A stretch of DNA of 64,000 bases from Blastocystis sp. Blastoise (Eukaryota; Sar; Bigyra; Opalinata; Blastocystidae): contig JBBPEB010000009.1 in NCBI GenBank assembly GCA_039096225.1, forward strand, positions 647,001 to 711,000, written 5' to 3'. Made by a program: the position numbers and the translations under genes. The notes under the pieces were generated by a model. The model had not been told where the DNA came from and did not search any database. It saw only the letters and a program-made list of their open reading frames with translations. Shown here piece by piece: positions 16,328 to 33,781 of this stretch; positions within the stretch are counted from its first letter, which is position 1, and every line of letters begins with the position of its first letter.

Positions 16328-17192
16328 TTCACGTGTTCTCTTATTCTATTTCTTTCTTTTTTTCTTTTTGTTTTCATGTTATTTTTTCATTTTTTTTCTA
16401 TTTTTCTAATTTTTTCTCGTTTTCTTGTTTTTTAATTTTTGGGGTTCGTTTATCTCATTATATATATATAATTTCGTAATTTATCTCTTTTTCAACATAC
16501 ATATATATATGTTTTTTCTTTAATAATACTTTTCTATGTATCTATCTATATTGATGTTTTTATTTTTTATATATTATATTATATAGATAGTTTTAAATTG
16601 TCATTTATTTTTTTTTTTCATTATAATATAAACTGTTTTTTAAGACCAATATCTTAGTGAGACTTATATATATATGTTTATTTATTTATTTATGTCTTTC
16701 TCCTTATGTATATATAGTAAACATTTCATATAAACTTTTTATTTCTTAGTAGAATTAAACTATTTATATCTTTCTATTTTATTTGTTTAGTTTTATATAC
16801 TTTAAATATTAAATTTATGTATCATATTATATATATATGCTTTAAAGAATATTTATGAATATAGAAACAAGAAAAACATATATATCGAATACAGAAAGAT
16901 GCTAATTTACATGAATGTATATATATATATATATATATAAGAGAAAGAGTATTTCATAATTATATATATTAGAATAAAAAGGGGATATAAAATAATATAA
17001 TTTGAACACTATGAAAAAGAAACATATATTTTTAAAAACTAGAAGAAATACATATATAATTACTAGCAATATAGTAATTCATACATATATATACTCAATA
17101 AACTATTTTAAAAAATTAAAAACAAAGAAAATCAAATAACAGGCGTTCAAATAAAAAAAAATAGTATAGTAAAATAATAATACATATATATA
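16328..17192. other. Convergent intergenic region
   Basis: T-rich then A-rich 3' flanks of the FYVE-like gene (+) and the methyltransferase-like gene (-). Many TATATA tracts; no supported gene. Confidence 0.5.
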
Positions 17193-22107
<4,915 letters not shown>

Positions 22108-22557
22108 TCTTAAAAAACGAAAATATGAAAAGAGAAATTGATATTTGGATTTTTCTTTTAAGAAAACTATCTATTTTTAATTAAAAATATTGAATTGTAA
22201 AGTTTATTTATGAAATATGTTTGTATAATATTAAAAAAAAGATTTTTATTGTTATGATACATTTATGAAATAATGTATATATTTGTTTGTTGAAAATGAT
22301 GTCCATTAGTTTTGGTATCATACTATCGTTATTAAAAATCAAAAAATCTTTATCGTTTTGTGTTTGAAGGAAAAAATGTAGAATAGAGAATAAGAAAATA
22401 CTTAAAACAATGATACAGCACTAAACTAATTGATTGAAAAACACTTTATTACGCAATACAAGAAATGAAAAACAATGAACAAAACTGAAAAATGAAGAAA
22501 TTAAAATGAGAAAAAAAAATAAGAATAAAAAAAGGTAAAAATAATTTATAAATGTCT
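22108..22557. other. Tandem intergenic region
   Basis: 450 bp between the 3' end of raptor and the start of the methyltransferase-like gene, both on the minus strand. It should contain the promoter of the methyltransferase-like gene and the raptor 3' UTR. No ORF. Confidence 0.5.
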
Positions 22558-25500
22558 TTAATCTTGCGAAAAGAAAGTACATTCTCCATTAGTATTGACC
22601 GATGCTAGGCAATTTGTTTCTCTTGAATAGTCAATAGTTAAAATAGATCCTAATTCTCTTGATAAAAGTCCATAATGACTAGTAATCGTTTGCATATTTG
22701 TTCCATCATAACTCCAAATACTGATTGTACTATTTAAAGAACTAGTAGCAAAATAAGGTAGAATAGGGTGTAGTTTAAAATCAGTTAAAGAAGGATTTGT
22801 TTGAAATGTATTCACAATTTTATTTGTTCTTAAATCAACAGTATCAACAGCACCACTATAATGTGCTATATAAGCTAGATGTGTAGAAGAAATACCGCAT
22901 TTCACTATAGGGCTTTGATTATCATATTGTTGGATAATTTGTACATTTCGTTCACGAATATCATAAGCTAATAAAGAAGCTAGATTTGTGTAGAAATAAC
23001 GAGGATCTGAATTATTGACATCTAATGAAGTTAATTGATAATGAGAAGTAATATCAAATTTAGTATAGAGTTGTTGACTATTAAAATCAACAATTTTAAT
23101 ATATTTTGATTGACCTCCTGCAATTAAGTATCCTCTAGATTGATCAAATTTAATTAAATGTCGTTTTAAATAAATAGGAGAATTTTCATAATTACGATTA
23201 AAACTTGGGAATAATGAGAAAGAAGATAATAAATGTACTTTACGACTTTTGTCTTTTAAAGCTGATTTCCATATATATATAGTACCATTACCTCTTGCTT
23301 CTGCTAATAAAGGATCATTACTATTATTAATCCATTCAATTCCTGTTGTTTGTACTTTATTATGAGTTAAAGTATAACTTAAAGATCCTGAAGAAATATT
23401 AAAAGAAGTTATACTGGATAAGGAACCAGTCTATACATATATATTATTATTCTTATTTGAATATGTAATAAATAAAATAATAATAAAATAATAATTAATA
23501 AAATAATAATAAATAAAATAATAATATATATAAATAATAATATATATAAATAATAATAAAATAATAATAAATAAAATAATAATAAATATAATAATTAATA
23601 AATAAAATAATTAATAAATAAAATAATAAATAAAATAATAAATAAAATAATAAACAAAATAATAAATAACTATATATATATACTAGTACAAGGGGAGCAG
23701 AAGGGTGAAATTTGATACACGTGATCGGAACATCTTTTCGAATCCAGCATATTCTTTCTTTTAATGGTTTATAAATAGATTTTTGTTGCGCTACAGTCAT
23801 ATTTTGTAGACGTGTATCTTTAATATAAGGAATAAGAGATTCATAAGGATCTTCAATAGCTTCACTATCATTTCCATTATTCGATATAATATCAATATTA
23901 ACAGAGAAGAGTGTTGTAGGTAGAGAAAGTAGAGTTAATTGTTGTTCTAGCCATTGATCTGTAATAATAGAAGGAGTAGTAGGAGCAGATAATAAATCAT
24001 GAGATAAATCATAATTACCAAAAGTTGAACTACTAAATTGAGACATAGCTAGAGGAGGAGGTAATAAGAAAGGATCTGATTCTTTTTCAGCTGTTTTCAG
24101 ATCTTCTGGAATTGTATTTGTATCACAATATAAAGATTTCGTAGTTTCATTAAAAGGATATAATTGAATAACATTATCTTTGATATAGTTCATAAATGAA
24201 TATATAGATTTTGATAATAATGAAATTGGTTCTTCTAATAATAATCCTTTTAAATTAACCCAATTTTCTATATAGAAACTTGGTTTTAATTGAATAACTT
24301 CTTCTTTCGATAAAGGAGACATCGCTGATAAATGTTTTACTATTTCATTATCATCTTCATAACAATCACATAAAGCACTAGCTATTGATAAGGAATGATT
24401 TTGTTCCAACGAAGGAACACGTTCTATAAATCGAATGCAATAAATTAAACGAGCTCTATGTACAGGCTGTATAAACACTTTTAATATAAATCTTAAATAT
24501 TCTCTTCTTACTAATGAACTTAATTCTGAACGTATATATAATGTATTTGATACTTCTCTTAATAAAGAAATATCAAATTGAATAGAAGAATCATTTTGTT
24601 TTAATAATAATTCCATATCATTTAATTGTAAGGGTGTTTCTATAGATATATACATTTGTTGAGAACTACTCATAAGGGAATTCATAGGATTATTCGAAAG
24701 AGGAGAGAAAGGAGATAGAGAAGGCTTTGTAGAATAAGAAGATATACTATTATCATTATAACCTATAAATAATCCTAATAAATATAAAGAAGCAGCACGT
24801 ACTTCAGGATCTCCATTAGTTAATAAATTTAATACTATGCGTATACATTCTTTATCAATTAATTTCTGTTTTGCTGTTTTATTACCATCTATTAATTGTG
24901 TTAAAAATAATAAACACCATTTTTGTATTTTAGGATGTTGAAATTCAATTAATTTTAATGTATATTTATGTATATCTGATTCTATACATCGAAATTGCAA
25001 GCCTGATGATTGATGACAACATAAAGCAAAGAATATTAATACACTACAAGCATCAGCTACAATTAAAGAATTATATTGTTTACTTATTGTATCCATCTGT
25101 TGTTCATAATTAATAAAAGCATCTTCAAAAGAAGTAGAATTCGAATCCTCTCCTAAGGATTGTAATTGATTCTTTTTATTCTCTTCATTTAATAATTGAT
25201 ATGATTTTTTAATACTATTCACAAAGAATGAAATCGTTCGACTATTATTGAAATCACTTTGATAAGTATAATCATATAAAAGTATTCTTGACCATATAGT
25301 AAGAAGATATGTATTGGGTTGATCAAATTGTTGAATAGATCGTAAGAGATAGGTATATATACCAGTAGATAATAATAATTCTACAGCTTCAGGTCCTTGT
25401 AATGTATATTTAGATATAAGAGGAAGAACATTATCTTTATCGGATCCTAAGAATATTTGATATAACATAGGAAGCTGAGATGGCTCTATTGTTGTATGAC

Positions 25501-26622
25501 TCTTATATAATGGAAACTATAGATAGAGGAATAGAATTAGTATAATAAATGTAATAGGATATGATATAATAGAATAATAAATAGAATAATAAATAGAAAA
25601 ATAAATATAATATAATATAATATAATAATAAATATATACTTCTAGTTCGAACATTCTCATTTGGTCTTCAAAGAATGTTGTTTTGAAATCAAAGTTATTG
25701 ACATTAAGAGGGTTTAGAGGGTCTACAATAGGTATACTCTTATGTATAACGGCTGTGGCATTAAATTGATAGAAGAAATCATCTAATACAGACCACCATG
25801 TCTATATATATATATATGTTTATATTTATATGCTTATATAAATATGTGTTTATATATAAAGAAGAAATTATAATGAATGATATATATATATAATATATAT
25901 ACATTCCAAAGTGGATGTTTTGACGTATTTTCAAGAGTGGGACGAGATACAGGAGTAATATCTAACCATCCAAGAATATTCTATATAAATATATATAATA
26001 AATATATATAATAAACATAAATATAATGAATATAAATAATAAATAGAAAAATAATGAGTATAGAAACAATAAATATAACAAATAAATATAACAAATAAAA
26101 CATACTTGAGCTAATAAGAAGTTTCTGAATAGAGTAGCAGTGACTTCATCTTGTCTATATAACATTCTATATTTAGAGCATTCAGTACAGTCCCAAGCAA
26201 TAGTATCAGTTATACTCTCAAATATCCATTGTAACTTACCTAAAGGAGTATCTCGTAATTTCTATATATAATATAATATAATATAATATAATATAATATA
26301 ATACAATAAAAAACTATATATCAACACTAAGACAATAATATAGTGAAATACATTTATATATAATAATAATAAAAAAAAAATAATAATATACATTTCAATA
26401 AATATAACTATATATATATAACCTACAAGATCTCCGGGAAGGAAGAGAAAGATATCATCATTATTTTGAAAGGATTGATCATAATAAGAAGGATGATTTG
26501 GTTCTCTGAATGTCTTTAATATAGAGCAATACCACCGTATACACATATGAATAGGAGTAGTTAAACAAGCAGTAAATATATCCACTGGAAGACATGCTAA
26601 TGTAGGTAATTTCTGATCAGCA

Positions 26623-26663
<41 letters not shown>

Positions 26664-26922
26664 GAATAATAATCATAATAAGAAAAGAAGATATATAAAA
26701 AAAAGAAAGAAATATGTAATTATTGAAAAAGAATATTCTATATAGAGAATATACCACAAGCAGCGAGTACAAGAATAGATTCATCATTTTCATGATTTTG
26801 TTCTTCGATTTCATTAAAATGAGACAATAATAATCCTGCGTTATTACAATCAAATACATATAAACACGGAGGATGCAACCAAGACTATATATATAATAAT
26901 AAACATAATAAACATAATAAAC

Positions 26923-26998
<76 letters not shown>

Positions 26999-28177
26999 TA
27001 TACATTGAGTACATAAATAGAAATAGGCATATATTCATTATACTTTGAATTAAATACCCATATTTCACCTCCAGGAGTAGGATCTGGAACACCATGACCG
27101 TTATAATGAAAAACTAAACGGCCAGAGACAATATCATCACTATCTTGGCCACGAATCTTCTTACAATTTGTTTCCATTACTTCAATACTAGGATCAATTA
27201 ATTGTTTTATATGTATCTATATATAAATTATTATATAGTATATAAATTATACTATATAGACATATAGAATATACTATATTATATAGAATATACAATATTA
27301 TATATAAACTATACAATATTATATATAAACTATACAATATTATATATAATATACTATATTATATATAAACTATACTATATTATATAAACTATACTATATT
27401 ATATATATAAATTATTATATAGTTATCTAGATTATAATAAATATAGAAACCTTTTGTAGTGCTTTTCCAAAGCTTTCATATTGCCGCTGAAGACGTCTAC
27501 CAATATATAATACTGCTTTTTCTGCTGTCTCGAAGACATAGGGATCTATTAATTATATAGAGAGTATATTGATTATAGATATAAATGAATAGTTTATCAA
27601 TCATATATATATATAAACATATAATATATTTATCATAAATAACGTATCAATTATAAATATATATAAATAACAAATATCATTTGAATAAATGATAAAAGAG
27701 TAGTGAACATACCATACCAACATTCTTCGACAGCACATACTTCCGGTTTAACAACTCCAGGAGGAGGTATACCGACATTCAAACATATAGTTAATACTAT
27801 TATACTTGTTCGAATCTATATAAAAAAATATATAAAAATATGAACAAAATAAAAAACTTGTTTTTTATAGTGAAACATTAGACTATTGAATACCTTCTTC
27901 TTTGATTTATATCTTGGACGATCTAAGGAAGGCTTTGGTACAGGTGTTGGCTTAACATTGAAGAATAACGAAGAAAAACGAGGATCAGAAAAATAACTAA
28001 TCATAATAAATAAACACTAAGATAGCTTATAGATCTTACTCTCTAGAGTCTGACAGTTTGATCATATTACTGTTTGACAGCTCCTCATCATAGGAATCTC
28101 TATACATGAAACGAAATGAACTCTATTAAATAAAAACGAGTTTCATACTTTAAACCTTGAATAAATGCAGGATCCAT
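22558..28177 (-). CDS. RPTOR: Raptor (TORC1 regulatory subunit)
   Basis: ATG at 28177 (MDPAFIQ...), TAA at 22560-22558, about 16 exons. The N-terminal caspase-like RNC domain has RYKSKKK..., [20 protein letters not shown], the family signature with the His of the ancestral dyad, and [13 protein letters not shown] with the matching Cys. Then come [25 protein letters not shown] and [11 protein letters not shown], all typical of raptor. The large exon 25516-23684 holds the HEAT/armadillo region ([40 protein letters not shown]). The last exon (23430-22558) holds WD40 repeats, ending in FFSQD. Raptor recruits substrates to TORC1 at lysosomal or vacuolar membranes. The window carries no other recognised TORC1 component. 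Exon borders in the N-terminal third are approximate. Confidence 0.95.
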
Positions 28178-29301
28178 AACCAATGAGAACTTGGTATATA
28201 CTGATTAGAAAAAAAAGTAGGGAATCTAGTTTAATTATCTTTTGTTTTGTTATAAAGCAGTTGCCTTATCTATTCTTATTTAAAAAAAATAGATATTCAC
28301 AATTGTAAATAAACTAGAATTATATTTAAGCTTATGAATATGTAACTAGCAAATTCTATACTAACACAAAGATAATCACGATTCTATTTGATTGATTACT
28401 GATTTTTTAGAAATCCCAATGAAAATGTAGTGAGTACTATATAAGTATATTTTTTGAGAAAAAATGACGAGCTTCTTCTTAAAACACAGAACAACGAAAC
28501 AGAATTCTCTTTTCTTATCATTCTGCTGATTTGATCTGAATGAGCATTGCTTTCATGACAAAACGTTAGATTCTTGTCTGAATAGAACTGATTTTTGTAA
28601 ATGACTTTTATTTCTATGGTTCTTTTTCAAATAAGTCAGATTAGTTTTTATTTATATTCGCTCCTGACATCAAAAAATGACTTATACTAATATTTTACAA
28701 TAGATATCTTTGTTATTACATATCTGTAAAGTCTAATAGTGTCTCACTATGACCGTAAAACAATTTAAGATAACTCTGTGATAATTGTAAATCAATAATT
28801 ACAAGAAAAATAAACAATTTTCATTTTAATTATTTATTTATTGAACTCTTTTTGTTATATATATTATTCTGAACTATCTCAATTTAAATTTTCTATTTGA
28901 TAGTCATATTATTTTATTTTTGAGATGTTTTTATTCAAAGAAGGTCAATCATTCTCGAACAGCACTGAAATCATTTTCATCTATAAACTGATTGTATTGA
29001 TTCTTATTTATTAGAAAAAAGCTTGTATTCATGATGATCACGAAAAAATAAAAAATAAGGCGGGCTTTAGAAAAATAACCATGATTCCGAAAATGTGTTT
29101 TTTGGAATCATTCATTCACCATTCACTTAATTTTTCTATTTTTCAAGTCATTTTGAAAAGTACCTTTGCTGATAGTTTAAGTTAATGTAAGTGGTTTCTA
29201 TCAACTCTAGATGAGTAGAGGCTATCATACCTCCTCAGTTTTGAGCGCTTTTACAATTTTTATTTTTTTACTCATTAATTGCCTTTATAGAACTGTTAAG
29301 A
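28178..29301. other. Divergent intergenic region
   Basis: 1.1 kb separating raptor (-) from the 536-aa membrane-protein gene (+). It should contain both promoters. No additional exons or RNA genes recognised. Confidence 0.5.
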
Positions 29302-30555
29302 ATGAAAGATTTTCAAAGAACTTTGTCTGCTGAACAATATGCGTCTAGAACACCTATTTGGGTCACCTTGTTCCTTTTACTCTTTGCTATTGGAAGCGTT
29401 GTATCTATTTATATTGGATTAAAACGTGGTCAAAGCTTCTACAATCTCGCTGATAATGTCTGTATGTATTTTTCTCTTTATCTATTGTTGTTCTGAGCTC
29501 TATTTATTCATTTGACTTCACATTTTTCATGTTGTTATTCTTTTTTTTTATAGACTACTCTCTTGCCATGATATTCTTGCCTTTATGTTTTGGAATCATT
29601 CTGAAGATTTTTGAATACGGTATAGTCGTCTATCAGTTCTTGGATCAGCTTTTGCACCCAGCTGAACAACCAGAACGGGAATTACCAACTCCAGACGTCT
29701 TACATCGTAAGTTTGAATCAGATGATACAAAGAATAAGCATGGTGTTATTGAAGAAGATGGTTTATACTACCGAGATGATGTTTATAAAGGCGAAGATGG
29801 CTTATGGCATTGTGATAAAGATGAACTGGATGAAGAAACACTATCATATCAGTACAATACTGGAGAATATGATAAAGAAAATGATCGACTTAATGTATTC
29901 CGATATTTCTTAGAAAATCGTTATACACAACCTCAACCCTTTCCGAACTTTGTTATTGGAAATCCTGATCGAAAATTACCACCACCACAAATCGATAAGG
30001 ATACCCGACTTGGTCCATGGATATTTGAGCGTCAAGAAGGTAAAATTGTGTTTGAGTAAGTTATTATTATTTTATTATTTTATTATTATTATATTATTAT
30101 TTTATTATTATTATATTATTATTTTATTATTATTATATTATTATTATATTATTATTTTATTATTATTTTATTATTATTTTATTATTATATTATTATTATT
30201 TTATTATTATTTTATTATTATTATTTTATTATTCATTTTTTTTAGTCATCCGTTAGAGTACAAGCGTCCAATGCAGAGCCCCTTTTCGACTTTACAATGG
30301 GATTATGAGTTATATACCCCTTGGCGTAGAGAAACTGTAAGAGCTGACTATGCGAGAAAGAAGACTAGACCGTATGATAAGAGAAATGATATGATATTTC
30401 AACATGAGCAGAAGAAGATGATTTGGGATTGGACTCAATTTGATTATAAGTCTGTTGGTCTCGATCCTGATGAATTTGTTGTTAAATATCCTAAATGGTA
30501 TCATCCTAAGTCTTTAATGCAGATTCTTGAATCGAAATGGGAATATATTGCTCCT

Positions 30556-30615
<60 letters not shown>

Positions 30616-30720
30616 GTTTATTATTATTATATTTATAGTGAACCAGATCCAGAACCAGAACCTGAACCCGTTATACCGTATACTGAACCTGAAAAAGCTT
30701 ATGCTGTATATATATATTAT

Positions 30721-30775
<55 letters not shown>

Positions 30776-30880
30776 TTCTTAAAGAAATTCGTATGGAAAA
30801 TAAAATATGTGAATTTGCTGATAATATTAAATGGAGATTAGTTAAATTTATTCGAAGTGAAATTGTATTTATTTATTTAG

Positions 30881-30943
<63 letters not shown>

Positions 30944-31553
30944 TAGAGAGCTGGCCGTATTCACTCTAGAGATCATACATATATATCCTTTCAATACTAT
31001 TTATTATATATATATATTCTATAAATAATTCAAGTGGTGTTTCTTAATGGTTAACGAGGTAGTTCGTTGTGCGCAGTTGGCTCAAGACATCAGTTTCCAT
31101 GACTTCATTTGGGATCGAGGTGGTGTCTTTGAGGGTCAGGAATGGGAAGAAGGAATGCCTACCGATACGGAAGTATACTTATAGACAATAATCTATATTC
31201 ATATACTATTTCTATATCTATATCTATAGGTCGTTATGCTTATCTTTAGTCGTTATATGGATTCACTTTCTATTAATCCCGATGAAGTTCAATTCTACCC
31301 TCGTTATATTTATAACTATGGTGAAACCATTGGAGACAAGATTGCTATTCCTTGTGATTACTCCATACGTCTTGATAACTTGAATCCTCCTCATTATAAT
31401 GTATACTACCTTAAAAATAAATGGAACTGCATTCCTGGATCATTGAATGTTTATGGTACTATTGCATTATTCTTATGGACTCTTATTATCTATAATGGAA
31501 AACAATGCTGTACTTATCAGTTACCTCAGGATATGGTTGATTTATTCAAATAA
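29302..31553 (+). CDS. Unrecognised multi-pass membrane protein, 536 aa
   Basis: Exons: 29302-29461, 29554-30055, 30246-30560, 30639-30705, 30775-30864, 30947-30982, 31056-31172 and 31230-31553. They sum to 1,611 nt, giving 536 aa and a TAA stop. The N-terminus has two hydrophobic segments (TPIWVTLFLLLFAIGSVVSI; LAMIFLPLCFGIILKIFEYG). A long acidic and aromatic-rich hydrophilic part follows (DGLYYRDDVYKGEDGLWHC, PWIFERQEGKI, YTPWRRETVRADYARKK), with an EPDPEPEPEP stretch, and a third hydrophobic segment lies near the C-terminus (GTIALFLWTLIIY). I do not recognise the family. The intron between exons 6 and 7 has no GT-AG solution but fits a U12-type AT-AC intron exactly in phase. Intron 5 is a (TTTA)n microsatellite. 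Confidence 0.85.
30983..31055 (+). other. Probable U12-type AT-AC intron (73 bp)
   Basis: The intron starts ATATCCTTT, the U12 AT-AC donor consensus, and ends AC. A branch-like TTTCTTAAT at 31040-31048 ends 7 nt before the AC end. Exon phase is 0 on both sides (...RDHTY / EVVRCAQ...). No GT-AG alternative restores the frame. Confidence 0.75.
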
Positions 31554-32304
31554 ATAAATATATATATATATTTAATAAAGAATGCTTTTATTTATTTTTT
31601 ATTATCTATATATATATATATATATATTTGTTGGCCTATTTTAACTCGTATATCTTTTTATATTTTTTTTATTTAATATATATATATATATATTTAATAA
31701 AGAATGCATTTATTTATTTTTTATTATCTATATATATATATATTTGTTTTTATTCTTATATCGCTTTATATTTAATATATATATATTTAATAAAGAATAC
31801 TTTTATTTATTCTTTTTTATCTATATATATATATTTGTTTATTTGTTTGCTTTATATATATTATATATTTAATTAAGTTTAATTGATTTATTCTTTTTTA
31901 TCTATATATATATTGTTTATACATATTGCTTTGTATTTTTGTTTTTCTTTTTCTCTCATTTTACTCTTTTAAAACGGTGTTATAAATATCTTGTTTTGTT
32001 TTTCTTCGTTATTAAAAACATAATATCAAATATATTATGATATAAACAACATCCTTTTCATATGAATCGTTTCTTGAAACTAGTTTAAAAATATATATAC
32101 ATTGGTTTATTATTAAATCAGTTGTTACAAAACGAAAAATAAAACAGTAATAAATATCGAACTAATACATGCAAAATTAAAAAAGCAAAGAAAACAGAAA
32201 ATTTGTTCAAAATAAAAGAACAAAATAATTGAATAAATCTAATGAAATAAAATAAAAAACGAAAGCAAATATAAAAGAGTGAAAACATTTATATATATAT
32301 AGTA
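31554..32304. other. Convergent intergenic region with 3'-flank repeats
   Basis: Holds the 3' flanks of the 536-aa membrane-protein gene (+) and the cupredoxin-like gene (-). The first 300 bp are tandem repeats; the rest is unique AT-rich sequence without ORFs. Confidence 0.5.
31556..31880 (+). repeat. ~100-bp tandem repeats with AATAAAG
   Basis: Three to four imperfect copies of a ~95-125 bp unit of the form (TA)n, TTTAATAAAGAATG, TTTATTTATT, TATCTATATATA, TTTGTT. They begin immediately after the TAA of the membrane-protein gene. Three copies carry AATAAA, the standard poly(A) hexamer. Confidence 0.75.
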
Positions 32305-32470
32305 TTATTGATGATAAAGTGTTTGAAATAGTTCGTCAATCGTTAGATCATTCTGACTTATGATTGTTTCATTGGATATTACGCTAACGGTAGCCAATGA
32401 ATAATTAATTGTGTCTTGATCTAAAAGTTCATTCCAACGTATAGATAAATCATTATAAAATGGATTCTTA

Positions 32471-32510
<40 letters not shown>

Positions 32511-33733
32511 AATAAAAGACAATAATAATATAAATGTAATATATATACAGTTAATATCAAAAGAAGATGAATAATGAGTTTCATTACTAGTTATATCTTG
32601 AGATGAAGGATTGATTATATTTCGAGGAGACGTATTTTGATTTTGTGTAGAAGAGAAAGAAATTGGTGGTGGATAATAGGAAGGTATATTATTATTATTC
32701 ATAGTATTATTATTATTATTATACATATTATTATTCATATTTTGTTGATTATTAATATTAGTGTATGTATTAAAATATGGATTTGGATTTGATATATAAC
32801 AGAGATATGATTGTGATGGATACATTGGCGGGAAACATGGAGGGATAGAGAGGGAAATAGAAGGAGAAGAAGAAGGAGTATTGATTAGTATTTGTTCTTC
32901 TATAGACTGTTCTCGTTCTTGTGAATTATTCACTATTTCACTATTATTATTATTATTATTATTATTAGTTTTATCATTATTAATATCATCATTATATGAA
33001 TAATGAGATTGATGAAGTAAATTTTGAACAGAATTAAAAGAAGAAGAACGTCCTTTTTTATTTATATTTTTATTATTCTTTATAGTATCATCAGTATCAT
33101 TATATATAGTTGCATATTGTGAATCTGATTCTGATGAAGATTCAGAATGAATTATTTCCTTATTCTTATCAATTATAATATCTTCATCATCATATTTATT
33201 ATTATCTGAGATATTATTATTATTATCTGAGATATTATTATTATTATTATTATTTGCTTTATTATTATTATTATTATCAATTTTATTATATATATATTGA
33301 GAAGATATAGGATCTAAATATGAGGTAGTATAATAAGGATAAGAATTAATATTATTAGGAATAATAGTAGAAGTTATTTGATGTGTATCATTTTCTATAT
33401 GTATATTCATAGTATTTGATATAGGACTTATAGATTCCTGTTGGCGGTAATTCGATGGCGGGACAATTGGAGCAGGAGGTTGAGGAAGAGGATTTGGTAA
33501 TATCATTGATGAATTATTTATTATAGAATTCGATTGTATATAAGAATTATAAGGATAAGGAACAGTTGATATAGAGGAAGATGGTATTATATTTGTAGTT
33601 GGATAATAATTATAATAGGGTGAATATAAGATTTGCTGATGATAAGGTGAAGAGAGAGGGTATCCATAAAGAGGAACAAAAGGAGGAGACGAACTAGGCA
33701 CAGATGTATAAGAAGTATTATTATTATCTGAGA

Positions 33734-33781
<48 letters not shown>

